Assembly: GCA_034440615.1 (NCBI GenBank)
Contig: JAOTOM010003694.1
Coordinates: 62,001 to 126,000 of the forward strand
Direction: 5' to 3'
DNA from: Ashinkailepas kermadecensis
Taxonomy: Eukaryota; Arthropoda; Thecostraca; Neolepadidae
Length of the DNA stretch: 64,000 nucleotides
The notes below the pieces were generated by a model, which searched no databases, was not told the origin of the DNA, and saw only the letters and a list, made by a program, of their open reading frames with translations. The position numbers and the translations under genes are program-made. This document shows positions 27,520 to 38,532 of this stretch, piece by piece (position 1 is the stretch's first letter; the number at the start of each line of letters is the position of its first letter).

Positions 27520-27829
27520 TACATTGTGTATAAATAAAATATATATACGACCTTCAATATACCAGGAGGTGCTGAGTTGACATGAAAAGTAACGATAAGG
27601 GTTATACTTTATTGCTCAACGTTTCGGCCAGGGCCCATCGTCAGGAGACGATGACACTCCTGACGATGGCCCCTGGCCGAAACGTTGAGCAGTAAAGTAC
27701 AACCCTTATCGTTACTTTTCATGTCAACTCAACACCTCCTGGTATATTGAAGGTCGTATATATATTTTATTTATACACAATGTCTAAAACCCAGGAGCAT
27801 CTAAGAGCCATTCTTCGTTATATTAAACA
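27520..27829. mobile_element. Penelope-like element remnant: hairpin of two inverted terminal repeats
   Basis: The left half is the inverted complement of the right half, meeting at a short spacer near 27646-27655. Both carry the element's terminal repeat (CTGACGATGGCCCCTGGCC, GAAACGTTGAGC, ATATATATTTTATTTATACA). The right half continues into ATGTCTAAAACCCAGGAGC, also seen inverted at the left end of the Penelope copy at 51.6 kb. It is flanked by a 12-bp duplication GTGTTTTTTTTC (27508-27519, 27830-27841). The paralogous block at 63.6 kb has the empty site. Confidence 0.88.
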
Positions 27830-27879
27830 GTGTTTTTTTTCCGCAAATTGCACGATCGAGAGTAGAAAGGCCCTTCGGA

Positions 27880-28845
27880 TAATTTTATTTCGGGACCCAT
27901 TCTGGATTTTCCGGTGCTCTGGTCGATTCGATGGAGTCTCCTTGTGGTTTTTGTGGTGAAGTCTATTTTTGTAAGGCCCCTGCAGGCTATTTTTGACCCC
28001 GGTACGATTCTTCGGGCTTTTTGCGTTTTTTTCCGGTGCTCCAACAGGTTTATTTTCCGGCGTCCGACGACTTCTTATTTTGTGGATCCTTGACGCAATT
28101 TTTGCGTCCGCAAGGTGACATTCCGGGTATATATTGGTCCTTGGGAAGCCAGCTGCAACTTGTGGGGCTCCGGCACGACGTTTTGGCCCCAGTGAGATTT
28201 TCAAGAGAAGCGGCGTGAAATTTGTTTGGTCTAAGTGCGATTTTTTGGGGTCCCGTTGTCACTTGTTGGGATCCCTTGCGGTTGCTACGACACGTTTTTG
28301 GGGCCCAACAAGTTTTGTGGGCTTTTGGAGCCATTGTTGAGATTCCAGATTGATTTTCCGTGTCCGGACTGTTTTTTATTTGCCCGGCTTCATTTGTTGG
28401 GTGATCTCAACGAGACTTTTAGAGCCCCGGTGGGACCTGTCAGGCCTGTAGCGTGATTTTCAGGGGCCGGGGTGATAATTCTTAGTACCCCAGTCTCAGT
28501 GTGATTTTCAGGAGGCCCCGGCCCGACCGTTTGTGGCCCCCGTCGTAACTTTCTTGAACCCCGGCACGACTTTTGTGCGGCCCCAACGTGATTTTCAGGG
28601 GCCCAGGTGCAAACTTTTGAGGCCCCAGCGTCATTATCGGGGGTCCCTGCGCTACTTCTGGGGGCCCCTAATGTGTTTTTTCTGAGCCCCGGTTCGATTT
28701 TTGGTGGACCAAGTGCAATTTTTAGGGAGCATGGCGCATTCTTTCCTGATCTCGGCGGATTCTTGGGGGCCCCACAACCTATCAGGAGGGGGGGGGGGGG
28801 AGGCAACTGCCCACAATGCCCCCTCCCCCATTCGGTATGTCACTG
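27880..28845 (+). repeat. Degenerate ~29-bp array (locus 2)
   Basis: Same family as 15960-17490: GGGGCCCC, GCGATTTTTTGGGG and CAACGTGATTTTCAGGGG units. It ends with a G-run, GCCCACAATGCCCCCTCCC and CATTCGGTATGTCACTG (28829-28845), the inverted form of a CAGTGACATACCGAATG end. Confidence 0.85.
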
Positions 28846-29381
28846 TGCCATGCAATGATGCAACATAAGAATCCAGGAATAGTTCATCTGTTTCATCACT
28901 CACATGTGATTTCAACTCCCCAGTTATCCAGACAGTTTGAGGAAAGTCAAACATCTGCTACATGGATCAGCAAGGATGGATTGTAAGGCAACATGGATAC
29001 CATGGAATTCAGGTCACAGTAGTTATGCTGCAATACATACCTTCTTCAACAGACTGCTTTGGAGATAGAAGTTTGGTCAGGGTTGGAGTTGGAGATGGAT
29101 GGAGCAACACTGTGAAGAACATAACATATGGTTCAAGAGACTTCTGTTTCTATTAACAATACCGGGGATGAAGTAACATTTGCATTGACTTCTATGGTTT
29201 TCATTGGCTTCATTGACTTCTATGGTGTCCTGAGTAAGTAGGACAATCGAGATGGCTTTCTGTTATATGCATCGTAGAAGCAATGTTATGATGTAGCTTT
29301 TATACCCCAGTGATAATAGTATGGATTCACTCATAAGTGAATTTGCAAACATACTGATATATCAGTTAACAACAATGCAGA

Positions 29382-29432
29382 GAGCTATGTGATCAACACG
29401 GTCGATGTGCCCTAAAACCCAAATAACTAAGT
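29382..29432 (+). mobile_element. Tail-only SINE/LINE insertion
   Basis: AGCTATGTGATCAACACGG then TCGATGTGCCCTAAAACCC is the shared tail, 5'-truncated. Direct repeats AACAATGCAG(A/G)GA flank it (29371-29383 and 29433-29445), with one mismatch. Confidence 0.7.
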
Positions 29433-29449
29433 AACAATGCAGGGAATCT

Positions 29450-32140
29450 GCTGCATAACAGTTTGCCCATAAATTAGCCATGATATATGGCATCATACTT
29501 CCCATGCTATTTAGAATAGTGAGCTATATTTTGTGTACAAACATCAGTACATTAGAAATGTTATTTAAACGTTACACACATCAGTTCCTTACAAGTGTCA
29601 GCAATACATTTCCTTCATGTGCTTTAAACATGATTCAAGAAAGCACTGTCATCGATTTTAAACTTGCAAAAAGAGTGGGCCGCCTGGTGTTTTGAGTGCT
29701 ATTTGAGTGAATTTGCTGTCTTGTTAGTCAACTGACCACTTATTGAGATATGAGTACTTTAACTTTGCCTGCTTCTATCATGAAACATGTGTAATGTTCC
29801 AATACATCAGAAACCATCAGAATAACTTCTTGTCCACAAACCGGTGTATGCATTTCTATGAGTTTCTCATATTTGTAACGAAGTTAAAGTTAATACGAAC
29901 GAGCCAGCCTCTGGAATGTACTGTATGTGTCACCGCGATGGGGCCGCATGAGGCACCCACACACCTGTCACAACAAGAGCGTCAGGCATGCGGCCCACCC
30001 GATCTATCACAGATAAGGCCAAGTGCCGCTCGCATTGTTCGATTATTAGCCACAGCGATGAGATCACCTTACGAGGTTATAACTGATAAGAACCGGAGCT
30101 CGTGTCGATGAGTTCGCATACCACAAGGCTACTGGCGCCACCAGTCGGGTACGTCCACAAATCATCGCTGGTTGCCACGCGACCGAGCAGCCACGCTGCC
30201 GTGCAAAACTGCAATCCCAGCGTGCGAGAAGTGCATTAGAACTGAACCCATGACCTGCGGCGAATCAACAGTCAGCAACATCCAGCGAGGGCAATGGCCG
30301 CTGGCGCGTCGGGCCAATCACGGCCCGGTTCACTTGCGGGTTGGCGTGTTATGTAGAACCGGCCAATAGCAGTGCGGGTTGCATGCCGTCAATGTACTTA
30401 CGTGGGCGGACTCGTGTGTATATATATGAGTGCAAATGAAAATAAAGGGGAGCTCGAGACGGGGGCTCGAGACTCGACTGGAGACTCGACCTAGACTCGG
30501 ACTACGAGGTAGAACCATCACGTCTTTGCGATTTCGGAGCGGACTGGCGTTCGCCTGTCGCGACTCAACGTAGTTGGCGGGCCGAGGAAGCATCCAGCCC
30601 GGGAAGTCACTCATCACGGAGTTTTAACGAGTGAGCTGTCCACCTACTGTTCTGGGGTATACAAAGCGGAAGCGATTGGTCTATCCCTAGATTTCCCACG
30701 GCCAGGGAAAAAACTACCCTATATATTTATTAACACAAATGATGTAGATCTGATTTGCAAATGTATAACACAGAAAATGTTATCAGCACAGGATTCCATT
30801 CCTGAAAATATAGTACTTTCAACATGTTAGTGTTCTTTTACATTTCAACATGTTAAGTTGGGTTACATTTGTATTGTAAAACAATACATTGCTTGAAATT
30901 TTTACAACTTGATGTTTTGTTTTGTTTTTCTCCAAATGGAGGTTAGGCTAGGTTAGGTTAGGTTATGTTGCTTTTCTTTTTATTAAACAAAATATCTTAC
31001 CCTATGTCACCTAATTCAAAGCCTTTTTTGGTGTTATTTTGCTTACAACCTGAAATGTAGGCATTTGCATAGAAAATGAGTGTTGCCATCAACTGAGTCG
31101 CATTCATAAGCATTGCATTGAAATGATACATTCCACGAATTCATAAAACACCTTAAAACACAAATTTACCAAAATGAGCAGCAACATCATGTTCATCACG
31201 TTCCTAAACATTGCATTAAAAAAATCAAGAAATAAGGAATTACCTTAAGCTGTAAATTTCCCAAAAGGTGTGCCAACCCCTGGACGGAAATGCAACACCA
31301 GGTGCCCCAATCCTGGGCAGAAAAAGCACTAAGAGCAGTGAAATGAAAATATTAATAACAGTAAACTAAAAACAGCTCTTCTTGAAGACAAACGTGGTAG
31401 TTATGTGATATTAACATGGAAACCCTGAACACAAATCAGAAAAAGACAGGGACTGGACTTGTTCAAGCTTACCTGCAAACTTCTTCAACTACTGTTCCTT
31501 TGGGAATTAAATATCAGCAAGCTATTTATTCACTATGTAAAATAACACCAATCTGCAGATACATCGGAATGTGCGAAGTACAAAAACGAATCAGTACGTC
31601 ACTTGAGATTGGCCTCCGGATTAAACACTGCGCGCAATTGCACAACAAATGTCTCACCTCCGTCACATTTGTCTACCGCAACCATAAATTTAGACTTCGA
31701 GCGCTGGGATTTCTGTAACTGGATTTTTTCTCCTTGAATGTTACGATTTTGGATGTTCTGAGGAACGCCCATCACGATTTGTGGCATTTAATGCGCGCTA
31801 GTGTCTATCAAGTATTTCCAGACACATTTGGTGATGGGTTTTGACCTTATATAACTTACAAGCAGGTGTTTGTCACTTCTGCAGCCGCCATAGGCCCGTA
31901 TTTCTGAGCTGTGACGTCACGAGTGCGATTGCCAGGCTGCGCCGAATTTCTCCACCGAATTTGAAATATGCCCAATTTCTGCTCGGGTGCGTCGGTAAAT
32001 AAGCCTCGGTAAGGCGACGATAAACTATGTACCACGTTGACAAGGATTAAGGTTGCAGTTAGCGTGTTCAATATGTTTGATGGCACGCAGTAATGTTCCT
32101 ACCTAATTTTAAAATGCACAATAATGCGGTTGAAAAAGCA
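29450..32140. other. Interior of composite insertion; no gene recognised
   Basis: AT-rich. It has a GC-richer block at 29920-30650 with a TATATATAT box near 30418-30426, AAATAAAG, and iterated CTCGAGACTCGA motifs (30451-30490), which could be part of an LTR, but TG..CA ends with matching duplications were not found. GGTTAGGTTAGG-type runs lie at 30947-30966. Around 31870-32000 the minus strand reads a PGNRTRD segment typical of repeat-derived frames. Confidence 0.4.
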
Positions 32141-32147
32141 TGGTTCT

Positions 32148-32222
32148 TAGAGAGATTCGAACCCGCCAACTCTGGATCTCGAGTTTGAGTTCATACCTCT
32201 GCGCCACACGGCCGGGCGTAAC
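32148..32222 (-). mobile_element. tRNA-like SINE head (minus strand)
   Basis: On the minus strand, A-box-like TGTGGCGCAGAGGTATGA and B-box-like GGGTTCGAATCTC are spaced as in a tRNA. An AACTC/GAGTT pair could form the anticodon stem, but its loop would be too long and the T-stem has a mismatch. A SINE head or tRNA relic is more likely than a functional tRNA. Confidence 0.45.
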
Positions 32223-32519
32223 TTCCCCGAAGTTTGGGATGCGGGTTGGGCAATGTGCAAGAAAAAATACTTTGACGCTATATACCGCGATAGTTTAGAT
32301 TGCTAGAGCAAAAGTGGTAGATATATTGATGAAAGAAAGCGAAGCGATCCTTTTTCGGTGCCAGAATCATGCGAAATGGCGCAATATAATCCGATATATG
32401 TTTTTTTTCGGAAATTGCAGCAGCTCCCTGTACAGCATAGGAATCGGGCTATATCGAACTGGTTACTTCACGATCAATCAGTCCGAAGCGTTCAAATCAT
32501 CTAGTGACTGTACCTGATT

Positions 32520-33393
32520 AAATGGCCTTGCTTACAAGGTTCGTTTAGAAAGTCTTTTTAAGCTACGGCCTACCTATTGCTATAGTACCTACCTATTGCT
32601 TTCTTCAAGAATGGCAATTATAATACAGTGTGCATGCAGCTTCTTGCTGACTTCTTTATTTCATGGTATCATAAGCTAGCAGATATTACATGTTGATGTG
32701 GCTCTTGGTGCAGGTCGAGACTGGGATGCTGCGTATCAATAATGAATATGTGCACAATGTCATTGGGATATAGGTGGTACCTAGGTAAATATCAAGCTTA
32801 TAGTACGATGGATTGACTGCTGAAGACAAATATAGTTTGCAAATCCACAATCTCAATGAAAACTGATTGTTGTTGACTGGACTGAGTTGTGTGCAAGTTT
32901 GACGATTACTGGAAATTGAGTGGGATGAATCCAGTTCAAGCTCCATATGCATGCGCTTCTGCCATTGGTCATGCGCGCAAGCATCATTATGACAATGCAA
33001 TTGTTATCTAGTGGCTTTGCAGATTTTTTCAAACAATTGGTTTCAAATGAATCGCAGCAGCTAATCTCGACATTTTATGATGTAAGTCGTGCTTGCAAAG
33101 TGGAAGGAAATCCAACTCCTTTGTTTTTGTTCACAAAATGTTCAATTTTGCAGCAAAAGGTGGAGAGTCAATCCACTATCCAATTCAAATCTGTTTCATT
33201 TCAGTACAAAATGTGCTGGTTGGCATCAACTAAGTTTTGTAAGTAGCATGGTGTGTTTTTTTTCCTTTAACTTTCTTCTCAGCATACAAATAGCATAGGC
33301 TATTGGAGCGGGGGAGTAAATCAACATTGAGGGGGCCAAGATCAACATTGATGGGGCCAGGGACCCAAAAAAACGATACAAATCGACGCCCCT
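32520..33393 (+). repeat. Repeat end module, copy 1 (paralogue of 35920-36745)
   Basis: Shared words in the same order as 35920-36745: CCTACCTATTGCTTTCTTCA versus ATACCTATTGTTTTTCAGGA, TATAGTTTG, AGGTGGAG, ACAAAATGTGCTGG, then CAACATTG and ATACAAATCGACGCCCCTG. It is a transposon end lacking coding capacity. Confidence 0.75.
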
Positions 33394-33419
33394 GCTTTGG
33401 AGAAAAAATTAGAAACAAA

Positions 33420-34004
33420 AATTAAGCAATATATATTCTGAAAATTTTATAAATTGAACAACCGAACCCAACCTAACCGAACCTAATGTCAGCTGCTTTT
33501 GAGGTAAAATTTCCGATTTTATTTTATTTTTGAAAATTTGTGATTTGTTTTCCAAGTTAAACAACTAAACTAGCCTAACCTAGCTGAACCGGTATTATTG
33601 TGCTTTAAGGTGGTAACAAGACAAGTTTTTACACACATTTGCCTCCATATAGCAAACAACTGGGTTAGGTTTCGTTAAGTTAGGTTAGTTTAGGCTTTTC
33701 AAATTGGAAAACTTTTCAAAGAATTTCCAAAAACGTTTCCCCCATAAATTGCGAATTATTTGGTAACTTTGAAGTTCTAGGTGTTCTTTTTTCCTTTTAT
33801 TTAAAGCAATTTTTCTGCAGAATACCATGTTTATGAAGGTGACTAAGTTGATTGGACCCACTTATTTTCTGTGCAAATGCTGACTTTTCAGGTTGTGAGC
33901 AAAATAATGCCAAAAAGGGCTTTGAGTTCGGTAACATAGCATAAACATGAATGTTTTTTTTTAATGCAACAAAACCTAACCTAACCTAGCCTCAAGGCCT
34001 ATCA
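33420..34004 (+). repeat. AT-rich repeat with AACCTA/TTAGGT runs, copy 1
   Basis: It resembles 34500-34930 plus 35596-35770 in the same order: TATTATTGTGCTTT, AACAAG, TTTTTACACACATTTG, AAGCAAACAA and TGGGTTAGG. The second copy carries two insertions (a SINE tail and a 649-bp hAT-like element) absent here, so this copy shows both empty sites. Confidence 0.7.
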
Positions 34005-34500
34005 GTCAGAGTCAGGTTGGACAATAGCATCAGCTGCCGGGGTGTCGTTTAGCTACATACATGACGCGTGTGACGATTGTGATCGATATCAGTTTTATAT
34101 CTATGCGCGCACAAATTGAACCAATTACAGTGCAGCATTTGTGTGATACAAGCTAAATAGTTTTCGTCAAAGCGCGTTCGAAATCCATCGATCAGTCGGT
34201 GAGTTTACTTCAGGCAAATTCACCGGTTCAAAATGATCTAGGGCGCACGTGCTTCCACGCCAGCCAAGCTCCCGTGGGATGGATTTGATATGTGTCTATA
34301 AATACAGCTGTGTTGCATTGAGTTTTGTTTCACGAAAGCTATTATTTCTATTGTGATAACAATTCTGCACTGTAATTGGTGAACTTGGCGCGCGCACAGA
34401 TGAAAAACTGATATAGATCACAATCGCCACATGCGTCATACCTGTAGCTAAACGACACCCCAGCAGCTGATTGCTATTGTCCAGGGCTGACCTAGCCTAA
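34005..34500. repeat. Large imperfect palindrome
   Basis: The left arm (about 34010-34160) and right arm (about 34335-34495) are inverted complements. GGACAATAGCA, GGGGTGTCGTTTAGCTACA, TGACG, CGATTGTGATC, ATATCAG and ACCAATTACAGTGCAG occur on the left and, complemented, on the right. A spacer of about 170 bp between the arms contains CTATAAATA. It looks like a foldback-type transposable module. Confidence 0.8.
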
Positions 34501-34713
34501 CCTATCTTTTGAGAACAAAAAAATAAAAATAAATTAAATGTCAATTATTTTATTTTCTGAAAATTATCAACCTTAAAAAAGAAACCTAACCGAGCCTAAC
34601 CTAACCTAAGCTGCTTTTGAAGAAAAAAAATTATTTTTTGTAAACATGTTTGTAAATTTTTTTTCGGAAACTTTTGGGTATTATTGTGCTTTGGTGGGAA
34701 CAAGAAAAGTTGT

Positions 34714-34787
34714 ATGGGCGCTGTATGACCAACGCAGTCAATGCGGCCGTAAACCCAAATAACTAACCAACCAACCAACCAAAAAAA
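34714..34787 (+). mobile_element. Tail-only SINE/LINE insertion
   Basis: GGGCGCTGTATGACCAACG then CAGTCAATGCGGCCGTAAAC and CCAAATAACTAACCAACC. It interrupts the repeat that is uninterrupted at 33610-33630; AAAAGTT occurs on both sides. Confidence 0.75.
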
Positions 34788-34938
34788 GTTTTTACACACA
34801 TTTGTCACCATAAAGCAAACAAATGGGTTAGGTTTGGTTGGGGTAGGTTGGTTTAGGTTTTTTAAGTTGGAAAATTTGTCAATTTTTTTCCTCAAATTAA
34901 AATAAAATGAATTTTCACCGAAAGTAAGTGGTCCCATC

Positions 34939-35587
34939 CACTATCCAGGGAGGGGCCATTCCGGCCATGCCCCCCCCCCCCACCGAAGCGCTTAAAAGGG
35001 GGGGCCATAGTGTCTTTTGGCCCCCCGAAACCAATGGAAGTAAACTAAATTAATATGTAGTAACCTTTGCCGAGGTAACAAAATAGCGTCTGAATGAAAG
35101 AATCTCCAATTTTAAAGGTATTTTTTAAAAGAATTGTTTGGAGGCCAATATGGCCAATTGGAGCAGAGTAGATTATGACACACATCGAGGGTTCCATGCT
35201 GCTCAAGTTCTGCTTACGGCAAGAGTTGACAAAATCGGATCCACTAGTGTGTACACGTGCACGAACATTGACGTGGTACAAGACGTTGAACGTGGACGTT
35301 TTGGTAAACAAGAGCAAAAATCCGGTAACTTAGAAACGGTGGAGGTAGCCTGTGGCTTCTACACCGGAAATTATATTGTCATTAATTATTATTTTAATAA
35401 ATGGGCCCCTTTGCCAAATAAATCCGATGCTTTTAGCCAAAAATAGTGGGAGAATGGGCACCCTCCAAATCCATTCGACCCCTCCCCTGTCCAATTCCTA
35501 GGTACACCACTGGGGGAGGGGGGGGGGGGGCTGACGCCGAAAACCGAAAGTTGACCCCCCCAAACCGGTGGGCTAGATCCGCCAGTG
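34939..35587. mobile_element. 649-bp non-autonomous hAT-like element
   Basis: The right end is GATCCGCCAGTG and the left end CACTATCCAGG, a mutated counterpart of CACTGGCGGATC. A perfect 8-bp target duplication GTCCCATC flanks it (34931-34938, 35588-35595). The paralogous sequence near 33850 (inverted) lacks it. It is related to 42780-44914, with which it shares GAAGCGCTTAAA, CAATTTTAAAGGTATTT and GTACACGTGCACGAACATTG. Confidence 0.88.
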
Positions 35588-35595
35588 GTCCCATC

Positions 35596-35919
35596 ATCTT
35601 AGTCACCGTCATGAACATGGTATTCTGAAGAAAAATTAAAACAACAAAAAATCACCTGAAACTGAAAATTTGCCAATCATTTTTTATTCAACAGCAACTT
35701 ATGATAGGTTAGGTTTGGCTGCGTTAGGTTCTTTAAACTTTGAAAATTGAAAATTGAAAAATGCTTTAACTGTCTCATGCGCAGTGAAATTGAAACACGC
35801 CTGATTCTACCAATTTCTGCAAGGTAAGAAAAAAGAAGATCTATGACGTCACCAAAGCTTGAAGGCGAACTTTGGTGTACCTACTAAGGTAATAGTGGGT
35901 GGCACAAATGCGCGCTGCC
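35596..35919. other. Continuation of the AT-rich repeat; no gene
   Basis: It resumes the repeat interrupted at 34931, with GATAGGTTAGGTTTGGCTG near 35703. Nothing else is seen. Confidence 0.5.
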
Positions 35920-36745
35920 AGACACTGGTCTTGTATGACTCAAAATGGTTTGTTTAGGAAGTCATGTGTGGCCATAGCTTAATACCTATTGTTTTTCAGG
36001 AATATCAATTATAATGAGGTGTCTATACGGCTTCTTGCTGACCTTTCTCTCATGTTTTCAAAGGCTGGCAGATTGGTTCACACTTTGGTTTTGTTGGTTC
36101 AGTTTGAGATTGGCTTGCCCCATAATTGGGCATGTAGGTAGGTACCTTGGTAAATATGAAGCTGATGGTGTGATGGGTAGGTTGCTAAATATAATTATAG
36201 TTTGTATATCCACAATCTCAATGATAACCATGATTTGCATGCAAGTTTGACAATGACTGGAAATTGAGAATGGAATTAATAATGTTAAAGCTCCATATGC
36301 TTGTGGTTTTGCCATTGGTGGTGTGTACAAACATCAGTATGACCATGCAATTGTTGTTTAGTTGCTTAGCGGATTTTATTTCAGACAATCTGGTTTAAAA
36401 TGCATCAGCATCGCTTATCTCAACATTTTATGATGTAAGCTGTACTTCCACAGTGGAGGGAATTCCAGCTATTTTGTTTGTTTTTGCACACAATTTTACA
36501 TTTTTCAGCAAAAGGTGGAGGGTCAGTCCACTATCTAATCCAAATCTGTTTCTTTTCAGTACAAAATGTGCTGGTTAACATTAATGTTTCTACTTAGCAT
36601 GGTGTTTTCATTTTTTCCCTTTAGCTTTTTTATCAGCATAAAATAGCATAGGTTATTGGGGGGCCCAAATCAACATTGGGGGGGGGCCAAGATCAACATT
36701 GGTGGGGCCATGGCCCCCACAAAAGGATACAAATCGACGCCCCTG
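35920..36745 (+). repeat. Repeat end module, copy 2
   Basis: Paralogue of 32520-33393, ending in the ACAAATCGACGCCCCTG terminal inverted repeat that marks the outer right border of the composite insertion. Confidence 0.75.
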
Positions 36746-36763
36746 CCCCCCCCCCCCCACCCC

Positions 36764-37690
36764 CTTAATCTCCTCTACTTGAGTGAGTACATATCTGATG
36801 CCATATTCTCCATATTCTACATTATTTATTCCACTGATGAGTCTAATGGCTTTGCTCTGCACTCTTTCTAACATATTTATATCTTTTTCTAGGTATGGGC
36901 TCCATACTTGTACAGAATATTCCAAGTGGGGTTGCACATATGCTAAGCACAGTTCTTTTTAATGACTTCCTTGCTTTTATATCTCAAACTCCTATTAATG
37001 AGTCCCCTATTAATGAGTCCCAACATTCTGAGTATCCTGTTCCTAGCTGAGATACATTGTTTTTCTGCTTTAAGGTCTTTTGAAACTTACAGCATAAGTC
37101 CCTTCCCTCTTCAATAACATCCAGTTCCCTCCCTCCCGTCCTATATCTGAAAGTCTCACCTCCAGACCCCAGATGCATAACCTTACGCATATCATAGCTG
37201 AAAGACAACTGCCATTGATCAGCCCACCTTTTTAGGTCCTCAAGGTCTAGTTCAATATTACTATATTGACGACTACTGTTAGCCACTCCTATCAGCTTGA
37301 TGTCATCAGCAATTTTAAACACTATTCCTAAACAAAACACTCTAAACAGACAAAACACTCTATTCCTCAGCCCTACCTCAATGTTAATCACAAAGATGAG
37401 AAAGAAAGGTGTCCCTAGAACAGAGCCCTGTGATACTCCACTCAGAACATCCTTCCCATCAGATTTACATTCATTTAACACTACCCTTTGTTTCCTTCCC
37501 CTCAACGATGCTTCAATCCAACCTAAAACTTTTCCAACAATCCCATGTTGCTGTAGTTGATGAATTAGAGTTCCATGTATAACTTTATCAAAAGCTTTGC
37601 TAAAGTCCAAGTACACCACATCCATCCTGCTTTGATTGTCTACTTCTTTAGTAACATACTCCATGCACTCCAATAGGTTAGTTAAACAAG
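36764..37690 (-). mobile_element. LINE reverse transcriptase (minus strand), right half of a split copy
   Basis: The minus strand encodes the catalytic domain of a CR1/jockey-like reverse transcriptase. It shows VVYLDFSKAFDKV (motif A), GVSQGSVLGTPFF (motif B) and ADDIKLIG (motif C), then a frameshift near 36960, then PHLEYSVQVWSPYLEKDINM and LERVQSKAIRLISG. The 5' part is missing beyond about 37690, and the 3' part continues at 26962 after the inserted block. A small internal duplication (FRVFCLGIVF region, 37320-37360) disrupts the domain, so it is inactive. Confidence 0.88.
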
Positions 37691-38112
37691 ACCTTCAAGA
37701 TTGAAATCCATGTTGAGTATCCCTCAAGTACACACACAAAGCTGGAATTATGCTTGTGCAAATCACTTTACAGTGTAACATATTCCTACGTCACATATTT
37801 CAGTTCATAATCCCAGGTCGCCACCATGCCAACGGCCATGAACGCGTGCACCCACCCGCCTTACGCATTCGACGCATTCGCCACACTTCGTGCGATCCAG
37901 GATTCTGCTGGTTCTGCTAGGCCTCTTGCGTTTTCTAATTGCTGGCACATGGCAGTCTTGTGCCATATTTGACGTCATGTAATGCTTCGTATTATGGTTC
38001 GCTGGGAATATCCGACGATGATGATACTATGTCTGTCAAGACAGCCCACGCTCACCCCATACAAGCGGCCCCTTCAAAAACGCCCAAAATACAACATATA
38101 ATGCATCTTTAG
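37691..38112. other. Nothing recognised
   Basis: No coding motif or repeat seen. Confidence 0.45.
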
Positions 38113-38167
38113 TTACGTTAGTTATTTGGGCTTTCGAGCGCTTCGACTGCTTTGGTCATATTGCGCC
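38113..38167 (-). mobile_element. Tail-only SINE/LINE insertion (minus strand)
   Basis: The minus strand reads GGCGCAATATGACCAAAGC, AGTCGAAGCGC and AAAGCCCAAATAACTAAC, the shared tail. A duplication is not clear. Confidence 0.6.
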
Positions 38168-38532
38168 AATAACTCATACGCGCATGGAGATGTGATTAGA
38201 AGCAGTGCTACAGTACTGGCATCACGTGGACACCGTTTTATCGATTTATTTTGCAACGAAGTTTGCATGTCATGCATATCGATGAGGGGCATATATAGTT
38301 AAAAACGACACCTCGGATAAGAAGTCCATCAGTCGTCCCGATTGCCCAACGGGAGAGCTGTTGGAAAAAATAATAATTGCTAAGAGAAGCCATCTGGAGA
38401 GAACCCAAAATAACGTCAACGTTCTTCAGCATATAAAGGACACGAGATCAAAACATCGTGAACTGTCAGTGGTGATCGACATCTGGCGCACTGGGGTCTG
38501 TCGCCACCACACAGCAGGTAACCGTGCGTTGC

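Larger units (their letters stand above)
27090..29143. repeat. Paralogous block, inverted copy of 62270-64000
   Basis: CGTCCAATAACTGGTGAAG, CATATAGTGGGCTCGGATCT, the ~29-bp array and CATGGATCAGCAAGGATGG all recur in reverse order and orientation at 62.27-64.0 kb. The match here stops after CATAACATATGGTT (29130-29143). In the other copy the same word is followed directly by ATCCAACTCCTTTG, a sequence that in this block resumes at 33110. Confidence 0.9.
26966..36745. mobile_element. Composite hAT-like insertion splitting a LINE
   Basis: The left end is CAGGGGTGTCGATTTTTGAC and the right end ACAAATCGACGCCCCTG, an inverted pair of the CAGGGG-type typical of hAT ends. LINE halves lie immediately outside both ends. 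A further right-end copy lies at 33375-33393. The sequence 32520-33393 is paralogous to 35920-36745, so the block was built by nested or repeated insertions. Poly-C at both outer junctions (26951-26965, 36746-36758) hides the target duplication. No transposase is present. Confidence 0.65.

Noticed and set aside
29920..30660. A solo LTR
   Set aside because: TATA-like box, AAATAAAG and CTCGAGACTCGA motifs are suggestive, but I could not find TG...CA ends with a 4-6 bp duplication.
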